From: DMER64 sp964600385
GTDB lineage: Bacteria; Bacteroidota; Bacteroidia; Bacteroidales; UBA932
Reading direction: 5' to 3'
DNA length: 64,000 nt
NCBI GenBank assembly: GCA_964600385.1
Contig: CAZRJC010000010.1
Location: 14,349-78,348, forward strand
Position 1 is the first letter of the stretch. Each line of letters starts with the position of its first letter. Shown piece after piece: positions 8,982-17,380 of the stretch. The notes beneath the pieces were generated by a model. That model searched no databases. It was not told where the DNA came from and worked only from the letters and a program-made list of their open reading frames with translations. The translations under genes were made by a program, and so were the position numbers.

Positions 8982-10214
8982 CTAGATGTTGAGTGTTTCT
9001 CCTTCGCTCCTTGCTACAATTACGGCTCCGGTAATATCTCCCCATACATTGACAGCACTCCGGATCATATCCAGAGGCTGCTGTACCACCAATACAAGCC
9101 CGATGCCTTCCAGTGGCAGCCCCACAGCGTTAAGTATAACAGCCAGCATAACCAGACCGGCAAGAGGAACGCCGGCAGAACCAACTGCTGCCAGCAGACT
9201 GGTAAGGATGACCACTATCTGTTGCCCAATCGTAAGGTCAATGCCGTATGCCTGTGCAATGAAAATGGCTGTTACACATTCAAAAAGTGCCGTACCGTTC
9301 ATGTTTATGGTATTCCCCAGTGGCAGGCAAAAGCTGGCAATTTTTCTGGACACTCCGGTTTTTTCCTGAATGTCCTTTAGATTAATGGGCAGAGAAGCAG
9401 CTGAAGAAGCTGTACAGAATGATGTTATGAGGCCGGGGCTCATTTGTTTCATCAGCCTGTATGGATTTTTGCGCGTTAGAGCCAGATAGATAGCCGGCAA
9501 AAGACCCAATCCCTGAATGATACAACCCCCTGCTATGATAGCAGCATATATTCCCAAGCTGCCAAACATCGCGCTCAGGGCCTCAGGATCGCCGGCCTGT
9601 GCGCCAACCATACCGGAAACCACTCCGAATATGCCAAAAGGAGCAAACCGTATGACAAGAAAAGTGATCTTGATCATCACTTCGTATAAACCGTTAAAAA
9701 CGTCAGTAAGGAGTACACGTGTTTTATCGGAAGAAACCGTTATGAAAAACCCGAAAAGAATGGCAAAGAAAATAACGGGCAGCATATCACCCTTGGCCAT
9801 TGCATTTATTATATTATCCGGGACTATGGATAATAACTGATCAACAAAAGAAACCTTGACAACGCTCAGCTCCGATACTGATTCCTTCAAGCTTAAATCT
9901 ATCCCGAAACCGGGCCTGAAAAGATTGACCAGCAAAAGACCCAGAACACATGCGATCAGCGTGGTAAACACGTAATAGGCAAGTGTTTTTCCGGCAATAC
10001 GTCCCAGATCGGACGATTTGCCAATGCTCGATACGCCCATAACCAGCGCACTGAATATAAGCGGGATAACGACCATCTCCAGGCCTCTGAGAAATAAATC
10101 GCCCAGCCATGAAGTATAAGATACATATTTGTACCCAAATATGCCAAACAGGAACCCGAGACAAATACCTATCAATATCTGCCAGGGCAGTGCCAGTTTA
10201 AACTTTTTTTTCAT
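8982..10214 (-). CDS. Dicarboxylate/amino acid:cation symporter (DAACS family)
   Basis: This 410-residue polytopic protein carries the hallmarks of the GltP/DctA/SstT family: the serine-rich hairpin loop 'TASSAASLPINLKDIQEK', the 'NMNGTALFECVTAIFIAQ' segment in TM7 and the 'GSAGVPLAGLVML' hairpin. These proteins import glutamate, aspartate, C4-dicarboxylates or neutral amino acids with Na+ or H+. The neighbouring threonine-synthase-like gene (3 bases downstream) may hint at an amino acid substrate, but the sequence does not decide this. Upstream lies a hairpin terminator that separates it from the Cys-rich lipoprotein gene. Confidence 0.88.
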   Translation of the reverse strand: MKKKFKLALPWQILIGICLGFLFGIFGYKYVSYTSWLGDLFLRGLEMVVIPLIFSALVMGVSSIGKSSDLGRIAGKTLAYYVFTTLIACVLGLLLVNLFRPGFGIDLSLKESVSELSVVKVSFVDQLLSIVPDNIINAMAKGDMLPVIFFAILFGFFITVSSDKTRVLLTDVFNGLYEVMIKITFLVIRFAPFGIFGVVSGMVGAQAGDPEALSAMFGSLGIYAAIIAGGCIIQGLGLLPAIYLALTRKNPYRLMKQMSPGLITSFCTASSAASLPINLKDIQEKTGVSRKIASFCLPLGNTINMNGTALFECVTAIFIAQAYGIDLTIGQQIVVILTSLLAAVGSAGVPLAGLVMLAVILNAVGLPLEGIGLVLVVQQPLDMIRSAVNVWGDITGAVIVARSEGETLNI

Positions 10215-10230
10215 TCGGTCAAAGATAAAT

Positions 10231-10268
10231 AAAAAATCCCGTCAGTATCTTTTTCAAGACTGGCGGGA
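10231..10268 (-). terminator. Rho-independent terminator after the Cys-rich lipoprotein gene
   Basis: Read on the minus strand, TCCCGCCAGT and ACTGACGGGA form a 10-bp stem with one G-T pair and a 12-base loop, followed by TTTTTT (10231-10236). Confidence 0.8.
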
Positions 10269-10286
10269 TCCATGCTAGGGAAGTGT

Positions 10287-10517
10287 TTATTCTGCCACTT
10301 CTGCAGGTGCTACTTCTTGCTGAACAGCGGTACTGTCGCATTTACAAGCAGTACTGTCCTGTTTGCAGCATTCGGTGCTGTCTTTGCAGCATTCGGTGCT
10401 GTCCTGGCAGCATTCGGTTTCACCATCTTTTACAGCATCTTGGTTCTTGCAACTGTTGCAAGATGCGCAGAGCAACATGAAGCTCATGCACATCACCGTG
10501 AGGAATAATTTTTTCAT
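10287..10517 (-). CDS. Small cysteine-rich lipoprotein with CC-x-DST repeats
   Basis: This is a 76-residue protein with an N-terminal hydrophobic signal and a likely lipid-attachment Cys20 ('LLCASC'). The mature part has a heptad-like repeat: E-CC-QDST, E-CC-KDST, E-CC-KQDST, then ACKCDST, giving nine more cysteines in about 40 residues, and a short acidic tail. The DNA shows a 21-bp tandem repeat. Such vicinal Cys pairs suggest metal or thiol chemistry, but no family is recognised. It sits 42 bases downstream of the carboxyltransferase gene and is followed by a strong terminator, so it may be the last gene of that transcript. Confidence 0.75.
   Translation of the reverse strand: MKKLFLTVMCMSFMLLCASCNSCKNQDAVKDGETECCQDSTECCKDSTECCKQDSTACKCDSTAVQQEVAPAEVAE
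10363..10417 (-). repeat. 21-bp tandem repeat inside the Cys-rich lipoprotein gene
   Basis: Two 21-bp units (10363-10383, 10384-10404) differ only at the last base, and a partial third follows. The period equals seven codons and gives the E-CC-x-DST peptide repeat, so expansion or contraction would keep the frame. Confidence 0.9.
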
Positions 10518-10559
10518 TGATTAATAGGTTTTAAAAAGTTGTGGAAAAAAATCTTCAAA

Positions 10560-12347
10560 TCAGGCAATAAATCCGATAATTTCATTCTTCTCAACAAGGC
10601 TTCCCTGTTTGGCAGCGACTACCACAAGTTTACCGGATGCAAGAGCGTTCACGGGTTCCATACCGTAATAGGTCTGGATAAAGCAAACTTTCTCGTCTTC
10701 CTTAACTTTTGTACCAACGGGAGGTTCTTTGGAATCGCCGGCAACGGCATATTCCCACATAACCTGTCCTTTTGCGGTAGCCTGTACAGGCTGAGCATTC
10801 GGATACTGCTCCATTACCTTGTTTATGTCCATCCTGGGCATCTCTACCACGGGACGAACGGTTACTATGGGGGCATTGGCTTTTTCACGGGCATCTTCCA
10901 GTTCTTTCTGGAAACGTTCCTTGGCAACACCGCTCTTGTAGTCGCGGTATTGACGGTCGTGCATGGCCAGTTCGAACAATTCTTCGTCGTCTTGTCCGAA
11001 ATCCCAGTTTTTCTCTTTCATTTCCTTACGGTATTCGTCCAATGCATCGGGATATTCATCCTGAGGATTGCCCGTAAAGAACACCTTCCCTTGTTCCTTG
11101 GCTAAAGCAATGATTTCGGGTGCCAGAGGTCCGGGGAGTTTACCTGTGCTGCCAAGGATCATATCCCAGGCATTCTTGTCAATAGTTTTCCAACGTTCCT
11201 CACCTTTTAACAGGTGCATAAGGTTCATTAACGCGATATTCTTCACGTACTGGCTGAACGGGGTTACGAGCGGCGGGTATCCCAGTTTGGGCCATACGTA
11301 TTCCACTTCCTGGAACAACATGGTAACAAGTCCGTCCAGAGTCAGTTCTTTCTTGCCCTGGTTACGGAGTGACATGTTGATTGCGTTATGGAAACCTTTC
11401 AGGTCGGCCATCATCGATCCCATCATTCCTCCGGGAAGACCACAACCAACCAATAATGAAGTCATCACCTTGTTTCCTTTATCTATGAAATAACCAAGGT
11501 AATCGTCAATGAAGGACTGAGTCATGGAACGAGCTTCCATATAGGCCTTCATATTAATGCTCTTAACCTGGAAACCGGCTTCACGGTACATTTCCTGAAT
11601 GGTAATGACATCCGGATGAACCATGCCCCAGCTTAGAGGTTCCATTGCTACGTCTACGATATCAACTCCGGCCTTAGCCACTTCCATCATGGAAGCAACT
11701 GAAAATCCAGGACCGGTATGACCGTGATAATGTACTTTTATATGCGGATATTTAGCCTTGATTCCGTGCACCAGCCTTCCCAACATGGTAGGACGTCCAA
11801 CGCCGGCCATATCTTTGAGGGCAATTTCATCGGCACCGAAAGCGACCAGATCATCCACAACTTTCAAATAGTAATCTACCGTATGAACGGGAGAATAAGT
11901 GATACTCAAGGCAGCCTGGGAAATCATTCCGGCTTCTTTTGCATATTTTACTGACAGTTCCAGGTTACGGGTATCGTTCAGTCCGCAGAATGAACGGGCC
12001 ACGTCTGTGCCCTGGGCCTTTTTTACCTTGAACATGAGACGGCGAACGTCTGCGGGAACGGGATACATACGGATTCCGTTCAACCCGCGTTCAAGCATCA
12101 TTGTCTGAATACCAGCCGCACGCAAAGGTTTGGTCCATTCACGAACGGCAACGTTCGGGTTTTCACCAAACAGCAGGTTCACTTGTTCAAAAGCACCGCC
12201 ATTCGTTTCAACCCGGTCAAAGCAACCCATATCTATAATCAGGGGAGCAATCTGTTTTAATTGGTGAACCATCGGAACATATTTACCCGATGATTGCCAC
12301 ATGTCTCTGTAAACGAGACAGAATTTAATCTCTTTCTTACTTGGCAT
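10560..12347 (-). CDS. oadA: Oxaloacetate decarboxylase alpha/pyruvate carboxylase-type carboxyltransferase, biotin lysine absent
   Basis: The 595-residue protein has a carboxyltransferase TIM barrel: 'ETNGGAFEQVNLLF', 'LKDMAGVGRPTM' with the conserved active-site Lys, and metal-binding 'HYHGHTGPG'. It ends in a biotinyl-like domain ('GTKVKEDEKVCFI ... GKLVVVAAKQGSLVEKNEIIGFI'). Where active biotin proteins have E-A-M-K-M-E, this one has T-Y-Y-G-M-E, so the biotin lysine is a glycine and the domain cannot be biotinylated in the normal way. No OadB or OadG gene is next to it. It could use a biotin carrier encoded elsewhere, or keep only a decarboxylase or lyase activity. The start has a GGAG sequence about 10 bases upstream. 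Confidence 0.8.
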   Translation of the reverse strand: MPSKKEIKFCLVYRDMWQSSGKYVPMVHQLKQIAPLIIDMGCFDRVETNGGAFEQVNLLFGENPNVAVREWTKPLRAAGIQTMMLERGLNGIRMYPVPADVRRLMFKVKKAQGTDVARSFCGLNDTRNLELSVKYAKEAGMISQAALSITYSPVHTVDYYLKVVDDLVAFGADEIALKDMAGVGRPTMLGRLVHGIKAKYPHIKVHYHGHTGPGFSVASMMEVAKAGVDIVDVAMEPLSWGMVHPDVITIQEMYREAGFQVKSINMKAYMEARSMTQSFIDDYLGYFIDKGNKVMTSLLVGCGLPGGMMGSMMADLKGFHNAINMSLRNQGKKELTLDGLVTMLFQEVEYVWPKLGYPPLVTPFSQYVKNIALMNLMHLLKGEERWKTIDKNAWDMILGSTGKLPGPLAPEIIALAKEQGKVFFTGNPQDEYPDALDEYRKEMKEKNWDFGQDDEELFELAMHDRQYRDYKSGVAKERFQKELEDAREKANAPIVTVRPVVEMPRMDINKVMEQYPNAQPVQATAKGQVMWEYAVAGDSKEPPVGTKVKEDEKVCFIQTYYGMEPVNALASGKLVVVAAKQGSLVEKNEIIGFIA

Positions 12348-12379
12348 CTCTACTACTCCTAGTTACAATAATAAACTTA

Positions 12380-12387
12380 CAAATGTA
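12380..12387 (-). promoter_or_regulatory. -7 box for the carboxyltransferase gene
   Basis: On the minus strand TACATTTG matches TAnnTTTG, 32 bases before the ATG at 12347. It overlaps one arm of a small inverted repeat (ATGTAGA at 12383-12389 with TCTACAT at 12398-12404) that reaches into the stop codon of the purine nucleoside phosphorylase gene. Confidence 0.5.
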
Positions 12388-12398
12388 GATATATTTTT

Positions 12399-13223
12399 CT
12401 ACATATTTGCAATGACATCTGCAAATAACTTGGACATCTTTTCTGCAGCTGCATCGGCTTTGACAATGACATCGGAGCCGTCATTCACAAAGTCTTCGGC
12501 AAAATCATGTGCCTCGTTGGTAATGACCGACATGCCAAAGACACGCAACCCGCAATGACGGGCCACAATGACCTCCGGAACGGTTGACATTCCTGTCGCA
12601 TCTGCACCTATTGTCTTGAAGAATTTATATTCTGCAGGCGTCTCAAAAGTGGGACCCGTACTGCCCACGTACACTCCGTGACGGACGGGTATGCCATGGA
12701 TCTCGGCCATGTCTTCGCAAATCTTCATGAGTTCCTTGTCATACACCCTTGTCATGTCGGGAAAACGTGTCCCGAATTCTTCCAGGTTCGGGCCAATGAG
12801 CGGGTTGGGCAACAGGTTGATGTGGTCTTTTATTATCATCAGATCCCCTACTTTCAGTTTGGGATTGATACCGCCGGCAGCATTGGATACGAACAGCGCT
12901 TCCACTCCCAGTAATTTGAATACACGGATGGGAAAGGTAACCTGCTCCATGCCGTAGCCTTCGTAATAATGGAACCGTCCCTGCATGCATATGACTTCCT
13001 TGCCGCCCAGACGGCCGGCTATAAGATTTCCCTGATGACCCGGGGCAGTGGACAGTAGAAAATTTGGAATCTGTGCATAGGGAATAACCTCTTTGTCTGT
13101 AATGGAATCGGCCAGTTTGCCAAGGCCGCTTCCCAGGATGATGCCCACCTTGGGGCTTATGCTGATGCGTTCACGTATAAAGTCCGCAGATTCCAGGTAC
13201 TTCTTCATTCTCGATTCATTCAT
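12399..13223 (-). CDS. punA: Purine-nucleoside phosphorylase (trimeric type)
   Basis: This 274-residue protein has the class I PNP signatures: the phosphate-binding 'GIILGSGLGKLAD' (27-39), 'APGHQGNLIAG', 'SNAAGGINPKLKVGDLMII' and 'TFETPAEYKFFKTIGADATGMST', with a substrate-binding 'SVITNEAHDF'. It splits purine nucleosides into base and (deoxy)ribose-1-phosphate in the cytosol. The start overlaps the mtaD stop by 4 bases (ATGA), so the two purine/MTA salvage genes are coupled. Confidence 0.93.
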   Translation of the reverse strand: MNESRMKKYLESADFIRERISISPKVGIILGSGLGKLADSITDKEVIPYAQIPNFLLSTAPGHQGNLIAGRLGGKEVICMQGRFHYYEGYGMEQVTFPIRVFKLLGVEALFVSNAAGGINPKLKVGDLMIIKDHINLLPNPLIGPNLEEFGTRFPDMTRVYDKELMKICEDMAEIHGIPVRHGVYVGSTGPTFETPAEYKFFKTIGADATGMSTVPEVIVARHCGLRVFGMSVITNEAHDFAEDFVNDGSDVIVKADAAAEKMSKLFADVIANM

Positions 13224-14506
13224 GCTTTTTTCTTTTTCTTATAATCAACTACCTGGTCTGCAACCTCCTGCACTTTCTTGTAAATGAGATCTTCTCCAGG
13301 AATGTATTTATTTTCCATTAGTATTTTTCCGTTACAGATAACCGTATCTATGCATTCGCCATTAGCAGCATAAACAAGGTTGGCCAGGAAATAATGTCCG
13401 GGGACAAAAGAGGGCCGGTTCATATCTACAAGCGCCACATCGGCAAGGAAACCGGGTTCTATGCGGCCGGCGTGGATCCTCAGGGCGCGGGCCCCGTTAT
13501 ACGAGGCAACATCCATGAGCTCTTTCAGGGGAATGGCACCAGGATCGTTGCGCCACACTTTCTGTAACAGCGCGGCAGTCTTCATGCTGTCGATCATGTC
13601 CAGATTGTTTGACGAGGCGCAACCGTCGGTGCCCAGGCAGATGTTTGCACCGGCATCGCGCAGTTCGTTGTATTTGAATTTGTAACCCGAGGCCAGTTTT
13701 AGGTTGGAATTGGGATTATGGACCGTATTCACCCCGTTCGCTCCCATGAGCGCAATATCGTCGCCGCTGAGCCAGAGTGAATGTGCGGCGACAAGGTTCG
13801 GCCCCAGAAGGCCGAGTTTGTTCAGGTATTCGGTGGGACTCATTCCGTAATCCCTTTCTGACTGATCCATTTCCGAACGTGTCTCGGCAATGTGCGTATG
13901 CACGATAATATCATTGTCCCTTGCGTAACTGTTGATGTAACGGAAGGCTTTACCGGTGACCGTGTATATGGCGTGCGGGCTTATTGCAAAAGTGGTAAGC
14001 GGACTCCATTCCATGCTCATTTTATGAGCTTTGTGCAAGCGGGCCTTGTTCTCTTCAAAAAGGCCCTCGTCCATATTGTCCAGCCAGCAGTAAGACTGCA
14101 CCGAACGCATGCCCATTTCTTCGGCCGCGCGGAGCGTGCCTTTTACATGCCAGTACATATCGTTGAAAGTGGTTGTTCCTGTCTTTATCATCTCTATGCA
14201 GGCGAGCTTGGCACCCCAATAAACCATATCCTCGTCCAGTTTAGCCTCATAGGGCCAGATACGTTCCTTGAGCCACTGGTCAAGCGGCACATCCTCTCCC
14301 ACGCCCCTGAACAGTGTCATGGCTGAATGGGCATGTGAATTAACGAACCCGGGTATAATCGCTTTTGACGATCCGTCAATGACTTTGTCATATCCTTCGG
14401 CAGGAATGGTACCGGCCGGTTCCACCTTTGAAATAAGGTTTCCCTCAATCAGAATGTCCTTTCTCTGTTTATTAAAAAGGACATTGGTTATAAGAATATT
14501 TTTCAT
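13220..14506 (-). CDS. mtaD: MTA/SAH deaminase-type amidohydrolase
   Basis: The 428-residue protein from the ATG at 14506 starts like other family members ('MKNILITNVLFN'); the frame stays open upstream but that part is not protein-like. Metal ligands are in 'NSHAHS' (His58, His60), 'VHTHIAET' and 'LGTDGCASSNN'. The family deaminates 5'-methylthioadenosine, S-adenosylhomocysteine or adenosine. Its partner, purine nucleoside phosphorylase, overlaps by 4 bases, which fits a nucleoside salvage route. It starts 11 bases after the PnuT-type transporter gene, so it may be read through from the TPP-riboswitch transcript. Confidence 0.9.
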   Translation of the reverse strand: MKNILITNVLFNKQRKDILIEGNLISKVEPAGTIPAEGYDKVIDGSSKAIIPGFVNSHAHSAMTLFRGVGEDVPLDQWLKERIWPYEAKLDEDMVYWGAKLACIEMIKTGTTTFNDMYWHVKGTLRAAEEMGMRSVQSYCWLDNMDEGLFEENKARLHKAHKMSMEWSPLTTFAISPHAIYTVTGKAFRYINSYARDNDIIVHTHIAETRSEMDQSERDYGMSPTEYLNKLGLLGPNLVAAHSLWLSGDDIALMGANGVNTVHNPNSNLKLASGYKFKYNELRDAGANICLGTDGCASSNNLDMIDSMKTAALLQKVWRNDPGAIPLKELMDVASYNGARALRIHAGRIEPGFLADVALVDMNRPSFVPGHYFLANLVYAANGECIDTVICNGKILMENKYIPGEDLIYKKVQEVADQVVDYKKKKKA

Positions 14507-14517
14507 ATGAGTACATT

Positions 14518-15072
14518 TTAGCAAATGTACGAAATTTTTCGTCTCCATCTGACATAACCCGTCACGGAGGCGACTAAATACACAGCAAACAGGACGGCTG
14601 TAGGATAGAGTCCGGTGGACAGATACAGGCCCACGGCCAGTACATTGGCGGCCATGAGCAAAAACCATTGCTCAATAATGCTTCGTGTAAGCAGCCATGT
14701 GGCCACTATGTTGAGCGCAGTGACAGCAGCATCGCATAAAGGATGGGGATTATCTGTAAAACGGGCCATTATCTGCCAGAGGATCAAAAAGATTACAATC
14801 AACAAGCCAGCCGAGAGCCACAATTCCTTACGGGAGATATGACGTATTGCAGGGCCCTGCGATGCGCCGGTGGCGCGTTTCCATCGGATCCAGCCGTAAA
14901 TGCTTATGATAAAATAATATGAATACAAAGTAGCCGAAGCATAGAGACGTTCCACCCCAAATACAATCATATAGCAAACGGCCATGACCACACCCACAAG
15001 CCACATGCTGCGGCGGTGTTTTATCTCGAGGTACACATACAGTAACCCCGTGACGGCTCCGAACAGTTCCAT
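14518..15072 (-). CDS. pnuT: PnuC-family transporter, probably thiamine-specific (PnuT)
   Basis: The 184-residue protein has seven or so membrane segments and PnuC features ('LLYVYLEIKHRRSMWLVGV', 'YYFIISIYGWIRWKR', and near the end 'AVYLVASVTGYVRWRR'). PnuC proteins are facilitated-diffusion vitamin carriers. Because the gene follows a TonB receptor under a TPP riboswitch, thiamine is the most likely substrate, as described for PnuT in Bacteroidota. Two ATGs are possible; the one at 15072 is favoured because GGGGGA lies about 8 bases upstream, while the one at 15087 overlaps the receptor gene. Confidence 0.85.
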   Translation of the reverse strand: MELFGAVTGLLYVYLEIKHRRSMWLVGVVMAVCYMIVFGVERLYASATLYSYYFIISIYGWIRWKRATGASQGPAIRHISRKELWLSAGLLIVIFLILWQIMARFTDNPHPLCDAAVTALNIVATWLLTRSIIEQWFLLMAANVLAVGLYLSTGLYPTAVLFAVYLVASVTGYVRWRRKISYIC

Positions 15073-15074
15073 TA

Positions 15075-17303
15075 TCAGTTCCCCCATCTCCAGGAAAGTT
15101 TAATCATGAAATTAATACCTGCCTGGGGATAAAAGCCTTCGCTCAGTTCAACGGTACCGGTATCCCTGAAAGCGGCCCGGTAAGCCCAGGCACTGGCGCA
15201 GTATTTTTGGTTAAGCAGGTTGTCTGCAAACAGATCCAGCCGGAATATACCGCAGCGACGGGTCGGGAATGTCTGTGATGCATTAAATCCCAGGACCTGG
15301 TAAGCCGGGAGAGACCGGTCCGGATTGGAGGTGTTGTCGTAATACTGCCTGCCCACAAAACGTCCTGTAAGAGCCAGCTCCAATCCATTGGAAATACCGG
15401 TCCGGCGGGCAAAAGGTTTCACGGCCACCCGGGCTGCCGCCGTATAGGAAGGTGAATGAATAATATCGGTAAGTTCATAATATTCAGACACCTGTTCTTC
15501 AACAGGATTCCATTCATCGGGATTATCGTACGTGTCCAGGTAAATGGTCACGTCTTTTATTTTATTGGCACTCAGGCACAGGTTACCTTCCACCTGAAGC
15601 CATTGAGCCGGCTGCCATCCTGCCTCGGTTTCAATGCCCCTTCTGTAAGAAACCGGCACATTCTCCTTAATCTCGTAACCGGTATCGCTCTTTTTGCCGG
15701 TAGGTACCAGCTGGTTTTTATATTCCATGGCATAGAGGTTAACTCCCAGGCTGAAGTTCCTTGCGGAGAAGCGGTACCCCATTTCCCAGTCCGTCATTTG
15801 CTCGGGTTTCAGGACATCGGCGCGTCCCGCCTTAATGGATTCTTTGATATCGCTGCGCGAAGGTTCGCGGTGTCCTGCCGATACCGAAACATAGACCTGG
15901 TGATCCCTGTTGAAAAGGAAGGTAACGCCGCCTTTTGGGTTGAAGAAGTTCCACTCCCCGGAATAATTGAGCAGTGCGCCGTCGTTGTCGGGACCGTCCA
16001 TGATCACATTCACTCTCCGGTACTGCAGATCTGCAAAAAACCGGAGGGCGTTGTCTGTATTATTCCCCAATCCCAGTCTGTAATTCAGTTTCAGGTAGGT
16101 ACTCATGTCGTACTTGTTGCCTGTATTCCGGTAATACTCAGTGGCAGCCGCAAAATCGGGATCGGTCACGGGATTGGTCCTGAGTCCGAAATGATTTCCA
16201 AAATAGCCGGACCAGTTAAGTCCCAGATCGGCCGAAAAGGGCATATGGCCACGATCTGATCCGGGTGTAAAATGGCCAACACCGCTCCAGACAAAATAGG
16301 CGTTATCCATGGAGCGGCGCACAATGTAGTCGTTGTCACCTTTTTCCTTGTAATTCTCGTAATACCCGTCGCCCTTGGTATAATGAAGGGTATGGCTCCA
16401 CGAGAAGGCAGAACCGAACTTGTGAGCGTAGTTGAACTGCACATGATGCTGGGTGTAGTTATCGGTTTCGTTGGGGTAATACCGGATATTTCCCAGTTCG
16501 TCTGTGTATTCCCCGGCCGGGTTATACCGGCGGTCCTTTTCCAGGTCTTCCCGCGATATGCCTTCCCAGGTAATTCCCGTATGTTGCTCTCCGTAAATAT
16601 AATAGAGCTTGAATGAATAGTCGGGTCTGATAAAGGAAAGCCGGCTGAAAAGAGAATGCAGATTCCCCTTTCCGTTGCGGATGTACCCGTCGGTACGTCC
16701 ATGGGCATACCGTATGTCAAAGCCGAGGCCACGGGGCAGGAACGAGGCATCTGTACCGAGGCCCGTGCCGGCACCGGCCGATATGTTCCAGGAACTAAAG
16801 GAACCGTAACTGAGGTCAGCGGTTCCGTATGGAACGGGATTATTATTCAGGGTTTGCATGTTCACAGTGGCGCCGAATGCACCGGGTCCGTTAACCGAGG
16901 TGCCGATACCGCGCTGTACCTGTACGCTTTGCAGGAAATCGCCTACAGAAGGCATGTTAACCCAGAATACTTCCTGCGATTCGGCATCATTCAGGGTGAT
17001 CCCGTTCAGGTTAACCTGTATGCGCGATCCCTCGGAGCCGCGGATACGCAGGTAAGCATAACCGCTACCCGTTCCGTTTTCTCCTACCGCCACCACCCCG
17101 GGGGTAAGAGTCAGGGCAAAGGGCAGATTCTGCATGGGCGTGACGCGATTCAGCGCCTGCCGGTCAACTCTACTGTGTGCCACAGGGGAATCTTTTGCCG
17201 TCTGTGTGGCAAAGATAACAATGGAATCTAATGTAGTAACTTCTTGTGCTGCAAGAAAACAAGGGGCCAGCAGCAGGCCCGCCAATAAAAGTTTTTTCAT
17301 CAT
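15075..17303 (-). CDS. TonB-dependent outer membrane receptor for thiamine (OMR1 type)
   Basis: The protein has 742 residues from the ATG at 17303 (a second ATG is at 17300). A signal peptide ('MMKKLLLAGLLLAPCFLAA') precedes a TonB-box-like 'TTLDSIVIFAT' and a plug domain ('LTPGVVAVGENG', 'LRIRGSEGSRIQVNLNGI'). A long beta-barrel follows and ends 'GINFMIKLSWRWGN'. The frame continues upstream into the riboswitch, but that part is RNA, not protein. The TPP riboswitch lies directly before the start codon and a PnuT gene follows 2 bases after the stop, so the receptor should bring thiamine or a precursor across the outer membrane. Confidence 0.9.
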   Translation of the reverse strand: MMKKLLLAGLLLAPCFLAAQEVTTLDSIVIFATQTAKDSPVAHSRVDRQALNRVTPMQNLPFALTLTPGVVAVGENGTGSGYAYLRIRGSEGSRIQVNLNGITLNDAESQEVFWVNMPSVGDFLQSVQVQRGIGTSVNGPGAFGATVNMQTLNNNPVPYGTADLSYGSFSSWNISAGAGTGLGTDASFLPRGLGFDIRYAHGRTDGYIRNGKGNLHSLFSRLSFIRPDYSFKLYYIYGEQHTGITWEGISREDLEKDRRYNPAGEYTDELGNIRYYPNETDNYTQHHVQFNYAHKFGSAFSWSHTLHYTKGDGYYENYKEKGDNDYIVRRSMDNAYFVWSGVGHFTPGSDRGHMPFSADLGLNWSGYFGNHFGLRTNPVTDPDFAAATEYYRNTGNKYDMSTYLKLNYRLGLGNNTDNALRFFADLQYRRVNVIMDGPDNDGALLNYSGEWNFFNPKGGVTFLFNRDHQVYVSVSAGHREPSRSDIKESIKAGRADVLKPEQMTDWEMGYRFSARNFSLGVNLYAMEYKNQLVPTGKKSDTGYEIKENVPVSYRRGIETEAGWQPAQWLQVEGNLCLSANKIKDVTIYLDTYDNPDEWNPVEEQVSEYYELTDIIHSPSYTAAARVAVKPFARRTGISNGLELALTGRFVGRQYYDNTSNPDRSLPAYQVLGFNASQTFPTRRCGIFRLDLFADNLLNQKYCASAWAYRAAFRDTGTVELSEGFYPQAGINFMIKLSWRWGN

Positions 17304-17380
17304 TTTTCCTCCGCCGGTATTACCCGGATCAGGTTCTAAGGGTATAATCTCAGCCACTTATGCAGAAGCACCCCTAAAAT
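17303..17380 (-). promoter_or_regulatory. TPP riboswitch (THI element)
   Basis: Read on the minus strand, this has the conserved TPP aptamer elements in order: AGGGGTGC (complement of 17368-17375), GGCTGAGA with CTGAGA at 17348-17353, ACCCTTAGAACCTGA with ACCTGA at 17329-17334, then CCGGGTAATACCGG and GCGGAGGAA. A short P1 (ATTTT with AAAAT) joins bases 17380-17376 to 17306-17302. The GGAGG ribosome binding site of the receptor (17308-17312) lies inside the aptamer and P1 reaches the first ATG, so ligand binding should block translation start directly. The 5' end touches the stop codon of the upstream gene. Confidence 0.95.

Noticed and set aside
15456..16259. 267-residue plus-strand open frame inside the TonB receptor gene
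   Set aside because: It is antisense to a receptor with clear plug and barrel motifs, has no recognisable domain and no promoter; it arises from the codon pattern of the real gene.
17304..17357. N-terminal extension of the thiamine receptor (upstream in-frame start)
   Set aside because: The extension is translated TPP riboswitch sequence; the signal peptide starts at the ATG at 17303 or 17300.
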